11,321 nucleotides of DNA from Bacteroidota bacterium (GTDB taxonomy: Bacteria > Bacteroidota > Bacteroidia > Cytophagales > Cyclobacteriaceae), in NCBI GenBank assembly GCA_023417955.1, contig JAEZDW010000243.1, positions 1 to 11,321 of the forward strand, given 5' to 3'. Positions 6,183-11,321 of this stretch are shown here, in pieces. Numbering within the stretch: the stretch's first letter is position 1; each line of letters starts with the position of its first letter. The notes under the pieces were generated by a model. It was not told the origin of the DNA and did not search any database. It saw only the letters and a list, made by a program, of their open reading frames with translations. A program made the translations under genes and the position numbers.

Positions 6183-8218
6183 AACTCCTTTTATTCATGA
6201 CAGCATTTTTCGCCTGTATCCGTGCTTGTGGCCAGTATGAAAGTGGAATTGACCCCGAGGTCATTATGGAAAACCAACTATCGGTTCAGGATGAAGAAGG
6301 TGATGATCCCGAAACTGCGGAAAACTATGCGCACTGGCTCGCGCACCCGATCAATCTCAATCGGGCAAACAGGGATCAGCTTCGCCTGCTTGGATTCCTT
6401 TCTGAAACGCAGATCGAAAACTTAATTGCGCACAGGGGCAAGTACGAAGACCTTGTCTCGATTTACGAATTGCAAACCATCGATGGCTTCGACATGGAAA
6501 CAATTCGACTCCTTGCACGCATGGTGCGTGTCGCAGACCCAGGACAGCGTATAGACAAGTCGTTGGTCAACAGAATAATTAATAATGGCGAACACTACCT
6601 GATGGTACGCTACGATCATGCCCTGCAGAAGAAAAAGGGATTTAAAGACGAACGCGAAGACTTCCGCTTTAACGGAAGCCCCGGAAGGATACTCATCCGT
6701 TTCCGATCTTATCGCGCCGGAGACTATAGCTTCGGAGTTACCGCAGAAAAAGACGCGGGAGAAAAAATAATCTGGGATCCCGGTCTACGTCAATATGGGT
6801 TGGATCATTATGCGTGGCACCTTCAACTGAGTGATAAAGGCAGAGTCTCTAACCTGATTGCCGGAAATTTTTCAGCACAGTTTGGTCAGGGACTTGTCTG
6901 GGGCGGTGGACTTGGATTTGGCAAAGGAGCCGAAACAATCACCAGCACACGACGACCTGGGGCAGGGTTTGTCCCCTATACATCGGCATATGAAGGTGGA
7001 ACCCTCCATGGCCTCGCGTCGACGTTCGCCGTTAATAAGCACTTCTCCGTTAGTGCATTGTATTCATTCGGACAGCGCGATGGAACCCTTTCTGAAGGTG
7101 ACTCTGCTTCAGCAAGTTCAATTGGATCAACAGGGCTCCATCGAAACAGGAGGGAATTGCAACGCCGCAAAAAAGTAGGCGAAAGGGTTGCGGGCGGAGT
7201 ACTCGTGTATGAGAGGAACCGCTTCCAGGCTGGCGCTGCGTACCAGCACGTTCGTTTCGAAACTTCGCTTTCGCCACGGGAATTGCTCTACAATCATTAT
7301 ACATTCCGCGGCGACCGGAATACAAACGCGAGTATCTTTGCGAGCTACAACCTGAACAACGTCGCATTGTTTATTGAATCGGCGCAAACCGTTGGGCAGG
7401 GAGTCGCGCATGTAGCAGGTGCTTTGGTGAGTGTAAGCCCGAGTGTCGATTTAACGGTCCTTTACAGAAACTATGACCGGGACTTTCTCCCCATGTGGGC
7501 AAGCGCATTTTCTGAGAACACTACGCCAAAGAACGAAGCAGGTCTTTACTGGGGATGGAAGTATCGGTATAAAAAAAAATTTCAATTCGCCGGGTATGTT
7601 GACCTGTTCCGATTTGATGGTTTGAAATTCCGTACATACGCGCCGTCAGCGGGGTATGAATGGCTGATGCGCCTGCAGTGGCAACCATCGAAAGCAGCAT
7701 CGGCGTTCTTCCAGATACGCGAGGAACGAAAGTTACGGAACACATCTCCTGCCGACGAAACCTTATATGCCCTTGAACCGATTCGCAAACGAAACTTTGC
7801 TGTCAACTTTGATTATGAGCCCTCGCAATCAATACGCATGAGAACGCGCCTGCAGATAAGTAACTTGTTAAAGGGATCGCAGTTCTCGTCGGGAAACGTG
7901 CTCGCGCAGGACATTGTCTGGCGCATCAGAAAATTCCGTTGGACAGCGAGGTATGCCTTGTTCTCTACAGACAATTACGACAACCGTCAGTATATGTACG
8001 AACACGATGTGTGGTTGTCGTATTCAATGCCGGCATATAATGGCACAGGTGTCCGGCGTTACCTGTTGGCTCAATACAACCTGAACAAAGTCTGGACGTT
8101 CTGGCTCCGTTTTGGTTCGACACGATATTCAAATGTCGAATCAATTGGAAGCGGCGTGGAGGAAATTGTGGGCAATGTTCAAAATGATGTTAAATTTGAA
8201 GTGCGCGTCCGACTATAG
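6179..8218 (+). CDS. Secreted helix-hairpin-helix protein with predicted outer membrane beta-barrel
   Basis: This is a 679-residue exported protein of unknown role. I chose ATG 6179, which gives a good signal peptide (MKLLLFMTAFFACIRACGQ) and overlaps the previous stop as ATGA. A purine-rich tract at 6165-6176 (AGAAGAGAAAGA) may guide initiation. An in-frame ATG at 6122 would start inside the upstream gene with no signal sequence. The signal could be cleaved by SPase I near Gly18-Gln19, or Cys17 could be lipidated (IRAC is a loose lipobox). An acidic stretch follows, and residues about 57-118 form ComEA-like helix-hairpin-helix repeats, beginning INLNRANRDQLRLLGFL and with LQTIDGFD in the second. 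From about residue 135 to the end the sequence is strand-rich, with many aromatic and basic residues, and closes with VKFEVRVRL, as an outer-membrane barrel would. HhH motifs usually bind nucleic acid; on the periplasmic side they could contact incoming DNA or serve purely as a protein scaffold. Confidence 0.82.
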   Translation: MKLLLFMTAFFACIRACGQYESGIDPEVIMENQLSVQDEEGDDPETAENYAHWLAHPINLNRANRDQLRLLGFLSETQIENLIAHRGKYEDLVSIYELQTIDGFDMETIRLLARMVRVADPGQRIDKSLVNRIINNGEHYLMVRYDHALQKKKGFKDEREDFRFNGSPGRILIRFRSYRAGDYSFGVTAEKDAGEKIIWDPGLRQYGLDHYAWHLQLSDKGRVSNLIAGNFSAQFGQGLVWGGGLGFGKGAETITSTRRPGAGFVPYTSAYEGGTLHGLASTFAVNKHFSVSALYSFGQRDGTLSEGDSASASSIGSTGLHRNRRELQRRKKVGERVAGGVLVYERNRFQAGAAYQHVRFETSLSPRELLYNHYTFRGDRNTNASIFASYNLNNVALFIESAQTVGQGVAHVAGALVSVSPSVDLTVLYRNYDRDFLPMWASAFSENTTPKNEAGLYWGWKYRYKKKFQFAGYVDLFRFDGLKFRTYAPSAGYEWLMRLQWQPSKAASAFFQIREERKLRNTSPADETLYALEPIRKRNFAVNFDYEPSQSIRMRTRLQISNLLKGSQFSSGNVLAQDIVWRIRKFRWTARYALFSTDNYDNRQYMYEHDVWLSYSMPAYNGTGVRRYLLAQYNLNKVWTFWLRFGSTRYSNVESIGSGVEEIVGNVQNDVKFEVRVRL

Positions 8219-8230
8219 CACGCGGGAGAA

Positions 8231-8332
8231 ATGCACGCGATCAATCAAATCACACCGGAAGTCATTCTCGTCATGTGTATTGGCGGAATTGCCTTCGTGT
8301 TAATTTTCAGAGCAATCTTCAGGAAACGATAA
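8231..8332 (+). CDS. Small single-span membrane protein (33 aa), hypothetical
   Basis: This is a short frame of 33 codons beginning 12 bases after the HhH gene's stop. ATG 8231 is preceded by GGGAG (8224-8228), a real Shine-Dalgarno match but only two bases from the ATG, closer than ideal. The peptide has a polar N-terminus (HAINQITPE), one hydrophobic span at about residues 10-26 (VILVMCIGGIAFVLIF) and a basic tail, RAIFRKR. This charge pattern predicts an N-out, C-in inner-membrane protein. It is in the same frame as the upstream gene, separated only by TAG. Its own TAA abuts the convergent GH20 stop. I recognise no family. The ORF is short enough to be chance, but the span, charge asymmetry, RBS and position at the end of the operon argue for a real gene. 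Confidence 0.5.
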   Translation: MHAINQITPEVILVMCIGGIAFVLIFRAIFRKR

Positions 8333-10885
8333 TTACTCCGTCCCTACCGGAACCGTCGTCGTTTTGCTGCTTCTGCCCTCGCGGCTGAATGCCTTAAATT
8401 TTACGGTATGCGCCGCTTTGACAGGCCCCTCGTATTCTTTGCTTTTAAGGGTGGGTTCCTTTCCATCCGTGGTATAGCGAATGACAAATCCGGGTAACTG
8501 AATGTTTGCTTCTACATGACCGTTCCTGAAAATCGCTCCCGGCGAAGGTATATAGTAATTGTATCCACCATGATAGTAATCGAGGCGTGGCAGTTCACGT
8601 TTACCCATTACGTTGACAAACGCTGACCATGCTTCGCGATATAAAACTTTTCGCCGCGCACTGTCAGCCTCTGAAGCCCACCGGGGATCGGCAGACCAGG
8701 CACGCTCGGCAAGCCCTAACAACTTCGGAAGGAGATAATACTCAATCTGCTCTGGCCCGCGAATATTCTCCGCCCAAAGTAGTCCCTGAATCCCGATGAT
8801 GTTTGACTTCGCGTGATCAGAAGTACGCTCCTCCCCATGAACGGCAGATCTGTCAATTAAATTATGGGTACCCTCAAGCAAATCGGATATGTTGGCATTG
8901 GCAATAAATGAAAACGGCTTATCAACATCGATGTGGGCTTCGCGATAGTTGCCGGTCTCATCGAAGGAATTGGAAGACGCTATATTGAAATTCAAATCAC
9001 TTGCGTTTGAGAGCACCACCTTATATCCGGCATCCGCAAGGCGACTGCTCATGTCTCCGCCCCCGATATCGTTATACACATCAACGAAAGCATCCCGACC
9101 GATAAGATCGGTGGTCAACATAGATTGAGCCATTCCGTTCGTGTCGGTCTTCGCAATTTCCCACCTCCCATAAAGGGATACCCCCTTTGATGCAAGCATT
9201 CGGTGAACCCGATTAAAAAAGTAATACGATAAACCCGCAGTGCTTTTCATATCCGTATTACTCGCAATTGCCGCAAGACACGCAGGAGAACCCGCCCATG
9301 CACCAACAGGAACTTCATCACCACCGACGTGAATCAAACCAATAGGCACCTTTGCTTCGGTATACATGGCGATAATCTCATCAATAACATGTTCGAGAAA
9401 CTTGTAAGTCGACTCCATACCCGGATCCATGACATTATCATTCCATCCCTGTGCAGACTTGTAAATTGATTTGTCTTCAGGATGACGCAAAAGGTATTCG
9501 CGCGCTTCTTTTTCAGCACCAACATTCATGAGACGGCGGTAACGTTCCTCCATTGACATAATAGCAGCGCGTGCGTGTCCGGGCGTTTCAATTCCGGGTA
9601 TCACGGTAACGAATCTGGCCGTTGCATAATGCAGGATGTCAATGAAATCATCACGTGAGAAATGGCCACTGCCATGTGCGTTTAATACATGCGGGCCGGA
9701 TCCGAAGGACGGTGGAAGGTGCGCGCCGTTCATCTGCGTATGGCCACGTCGTGAGCCGACTTGTATAAGCTCCGGCAACCCTCGTATCTCGAGCCGCCAT
9801 CCTTCGTCATCCGCGAGATGTAAATGCAAAACATTCAGCTTGTAGAGCGCCATAACATCAATGATCTTTTTCACCTGTTGTCGCGACTGGAAGTTTTTCG
9901 CGACATCCAGGAAGAGCGCACGATGCGGAAATCTCGGCGCGTCGACTACTTCAACTGCAGGAATCGCGACATAACGCCTCACCGTTTTGAGCGTCATCGG
10001 TGGAATGAGTGTCTTCAATGATTGAATACCATAGAATATTCCTGATGGGTCTGATGCCGCTATTTCAATACGCACCGCACCCACACTCAGTTGATAGGCT
10101 TCCTTCGATGCATTTGCCTTTTTCAACATGATACAGTTACGGATTGTCTCGGGGCCACTTTTAACGAGTCGCTTCCCGATCAGCCAGTAGATTTCCTCGA
10201 CGAGATAATCAGCAACCTTGTCGAATTCAGGATCGGTTACTATCCTGGTCGATTCCGTGATCATAAAGAGCCCGTGGTTTTCCTTGTAGGCAAGCGGTGT
10301 CGGGAAAACTTTAACGAGATCAGTCTCCGCCATGTCATGCGCCATTGCATTCTTTTCGAACAGCATCTGTGGCGTTAGTGCACCCCTATCATCCAGCAAA
10401 CGCCGAAGTGGCACTGGTTCGATTGATGGAATGACTTTGAAGTTATCAATACCGATTCCTAAATCGGGTTTATCGTCCCAAACCCAGTAGAGCCCGGAAG
10501 GCGCATCGCTTAGATGCACTGCCCAATCCGACGATACAAACGAGATTCTTAACGACTGCCCGGCGTCGATACCCTGAAAAGAAGGGTTCGGATAAAGTCG
10601 AAACAAGTCGCCATTAATATGTTCGAGCACGACATTGCCGGTAACAGACTCGGGGTAAACCGTTCTGGAGAAGTTGAAGTACAAGGACCAACCCGATGCT
10701 GACAGCGGTCGCGACGCGCTGTTTGTAATCGTGAATGCTGAAAGGAACTTGTTGCTGTTATCATGATAATTCTCCACGATTTCCCAGGTTATGATCAATT
10801 TATTAACAGGAATTTTCTTCGCCTGCGCACTTATCGAAGTACAGAGGAAAATGGAGAAAACACATGTTGCGACAACTTGCCTCAT
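8333..10885 (-). CDS. Beta-N-acetylhexosaminidase / chitobiase, GH20, four-domain type
   Basis: This exported glycosidase removes terminal N-acetylglucosamine (and often N-acetylgalactosamine) from chitooligosaccharides or glycans by the substrate-assisted GH20 mechanism. It has 850 residues, close to Serratia chitobiase. A signal peptide spans residues 1-22 (cleavage near SAQA). Residues about 27-170 match the CHB_HEX N-terminal carbohydrate-binding-like domain, and about 190-310 the GH20b domain. The catalytic barrel runs from about 318 to 760. Active-site landmarks are Arg322 in PHRALFLDVAKNF, the Asp523-Glu524 pair in HVGGDEVP (stabiliser and acid/base), and Trp704/Glu706 in LLWAEN. Residues about 775-850 match the chitobiase C-terminal domain (PSPGAIF, then IRYTTDGKEPT). 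There is no lipobox, so it is likely periplasmic or secreted. It stands alone with no SusC/D genes in view and faces the + strand genes head-on with no gap. A strong inverted repeat lies just upstream of its ATG. Confidence 0.95.
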   Translation of the reverse strand: MRQVVATCVFSIFLCTSISAQAKKIPVNKLIITWEIVENYHDNSNKFLSAFTITNSASRPLSASGWSLYFNFSRTVYPESVTGNVVLEHINGDLFRLYPNPSFQGIDAGQSLRISFVSSDWAVHLSDAPSGLYWVWDDKPDLGIGIDNFKVIPSIEPVPLRRLLDDRGALTPQMLFEKNAMAHDMAETDLVKVFPTPLAYKENHGLFMITESTRIVTDPEFDKVADYLVEEIYWLIGKRLVKSGPETIRNCIMLKKANASKEAYQLSVGAVRIEIAASDPSGIFYGIQSLKTLIPPMTLKTVRRYVAIPAVEVVDAPRFPHRALFLDVAKNFQSRQQVKKIIDVMALYKLNVLHLHLADDEGWRLEIRGLPELIQVGSRRGHTQMNGAHLPPSFGSGPHVLNAHGSGHFSRDDFIDILHYATARFVTVIPGIETPGHARAAIMSMEERYRRLMNVGAEKEAREYLLRHPEDKSIYKSAQGWNDNVMDPGMESTYKFLEHVIDEIIAMYTEAKVPIGLIHVGGDEVPVGAWAGSPACLAAIASNTDMKSTAGLSYYFFNRVHRMLASKGVSLYGRWEIAKTDTNGMAQSMLTTDLIGRDAFVDVYNDIGGGDMSSRLADAGYKVVLSNASDLNFNIASSNSFDETGNYREAHIDVDKPFSFIANANISDLLEGTHNLIDRSAVHGEERTSDHAKSNIIGIQGLLWAENIRGPEQIEYYLLPKLLGLAERAWSADPRWASEADSARRKVLYREAWSAFVNVMGKRELPRLDYYHGGYNYYIPSPGAIFRNGHVEANIQLPGFVIRYTTDGKEPTLKSKEYEGPVKAAHTVKFKAFSREGRSSKTTTVPVGTE

Positions 10886-10894
10886 GCTTTACGC

Positions 10895-10915
10895 GCGCGG
10901 TCCGATCGGACGCGC
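10895..10915. repeat. GC-rich near-perfect inverted repeat upstream of GH20 start
   Basis: The arms GCGCG-TCCGA and TCGGA-CGCGC are self-complementary with a single extra G at 10900. The centre GTCCGATCGGAC (10900-10911) is a perfect 12-bp palindrome. It lies ten bases outside the GH20 ATG, in what would be the 5' leader. It could be a dimeric regulator's operator, or an mRNA hairpin that limits ribosome access. It has no T-run, so it is not an intrinsic terminator. Confidence 0.6.
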
Positions 10916-11109
10916 TAATAAGTTAAGGTAAATGTGACCTGAAGGACAACTATTCGGAAAAGCTTAACATGAGGGTGAGGAATTGACCCTTCGGAAAGGC
11001 ATTATTTTGAGCGCCCGGCTTTGTTATTTACCGTAAAAACGACAAAAGGAACCGTTTCAGGCAAAAAAGCTTGACGTTAGGTTAAATACAGAAAATTATA
11101 TATATCTTT

Positions 11110-11181
11110 ATGAAGTTAATTGACAAACCTTTCAGGACCCTCCCAATATTCCCCAATATTCTGTTGAGCAAGTCTCGTTAA
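11110..11181 (+). CDS. Possible short leader ORF (23 codons) ahead of the RRM gene
   Basis: This is an ATG-to-TAA frame of 23 codons (starting MKLIDKPFRTLPIF) in the leader of the RRM gene. It ends 49 bases before that gene's ATG. No Shine-Dalgarno site is visible, and an AT-rich tract that could be a promoter lies directly upstream. A frame this short is expected by chance in 345 bases, so this entry is speculative. It is listed only because it spans the tandem repeat and could act as an upstream ORF. Confidence 0.15.
   Translation: MKLIDKPFRTLPIFPNILLSKSR
11142..11160. repeat. Tandem direct repeat CCCAATATT with 10-bp period
   Basis: CCCAATATT occurs at 11142-11150 and again at 11152-11160. 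The 10-bp period, one helical turn, would place both copies on the same face of the DNA, as in a two-site operator. Each copy contains the palindrome AATATT. It lies 70 bases before the RRM gene's ATG. Function is inferred from geometry only. Confidence 0.5.
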
Positions 11182-11230
11182 GTTTCTCAGTTACCGACAA
11201 TTATTTTACATTCTTTTATTAGTAGTACAA

Positions 11231-11321
11231 ATGAACATTTACGTTGCCAACATCCCTTTTAAGGCATCCGAACAGGAATTGAAGGGATTATTTGAAGAGT
11301 ATGGCGAAGTTTCTTCTGCCA
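11231..11321 (+). CDS. RRM-type RNA-binding protein, 5' part (runs off window)
   Basis: Thirty residues are visible from ATG 11231. The start MNIYVANIPF carries the RNP2 strand (IYVANI, residues 3-8) of an RNA recognition motif. The first RRM helix follows (ASEQELKGLFEEYGEV), and then SSA, where the second strand begins. The RNP1 motif would lie beyond the window. Small single-RRM proteins with this beginning are widespread in Bacteroidota and cyanobacteria; they bind single-stranded RNA and are often linked to cold or stress responses, which cannot be judged here. The start is well set by homology, although only A-rich sequence (AGTAGTACAA), not a Shine-Dalgarno site, precedes it. It diverges from the GH20 gene and has a long AT-rich upstream region. 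Confidence 0.85.
   Translation, partial: MNIYVANIPFKASEQELKGLFEEYGEVSSA

Larger units (their letters stand above)
10886..11230. other. Divergent intergenic region between GH20 gene and RRM gene
   Basis: This is 345 bases without a solid gene. It must carry the start signals for the leftward GH20 gene and the rightward RRM gene. I found no full TAnnTTTG box on either strand; the nearest are TTATTTTG at 11002-11009 and TATCTTTA at 11103-11110 on the + strand. It holds a GC-rich inverted repeat near the GH20 start, a weak AGGGT/ACCCT dyad (10972-10976 with 10986-10990), a repeated TTCGGAAA (10953-10960 and 10990-10997), an AT-rich tract around 11092-11112 and a 10-bp tandem repeat. The base composition shifts from GC-rich next to the GH20 gene to AT-rich next to the RRM gene. 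Confidence 0.8.

Noticed and set aside
8333..10885. GH20 gene as part of a polysaccharide utilisation locus
   Set aside because: No SusC/SusD pair, sulfatase, transporter or regulator lies beside it; the neighbours are envelope and RNA-binding genes.
10972..10990. AGGGT...ACCCT dyad as a terminator
   Set aside because: The five-base stem with a nine-base loop and no T-run is too weak; it lies between two divergent genes where no terminator is expected.

Overview
The window looks like a piece of chromosome from a Bacteroidota bacterium, plausibly of the Cytophagales type. The evidence is the mix of genes: three consecutive outer-membrane beta-barrel genes, one of them PorV/UPF0164-like and one a helix-hairpin-helix plus barrel protein. 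Shine-Dalgarno sites are mostly weak or absent, and two promoter-like elements resemble the phylum's TAnnTTTG -7 box. The RNase III also has the 'GNTLEA' form of its second metal-binding motif, which I recall as common in this phylum. Placement below phylum is inference.

Layout. Bases 1-555 hold the 3' part of rnc (RNase III). Bases 654-2504 encode a two-domain glutamine-dependent NAD+ synthetase (nadE). Bases 2600-3718 encode Lgt, the prolipoprotein diacylglyceryl transferase, with a periplasmic segment about 75 residues longer than in E. coli. Next comes an envelope block: a single-POTRA Omp85 protein (3777-5231), a PorV/UPF0164-like barrel (5313-6182, no ATG start available) and a secreted helix-hairpin-helix protein with a predicted barrel (6179-8218). 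The last two overlap by ATGA. A 33-residue single-span membrane protein may follow (8231-8332). All of these lie on the + strand.

On the - strand a four-domain beta-N-acetylhexosaminidase/chitobiase (GH20, 10885-8333) converges on the block and its stop codon abuts the small ORF with no gap. A 345-base divergent intergenic region (10886-11230) separates the GH20 gene from the start of an RRM-type RNA-binding protein gene, which runs off the end. This region holds a near-perfect GC-rich inverted repeat just upstream of the GH20 start, an AT-rich tract, a possible 23-codon leader ORF and a 10-bp tandem repeat.

The first genes are housekeeping (RNA processing, NAD+ synthesis, lipoprotein maturation). 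The middle block concerns the outer membrane, and the GH20 enzyme is a standalone exported glycosidase with no SusC/SusD partners in view. The candidate for an undescribed system is the PorV-like / HhH-barrel / small membrane protein unit, possibly with the adjacent Omp85 protein. No tRNA, rRNA, CRISPR array, insertion sequence or convincing intrinsic terminator was seen.
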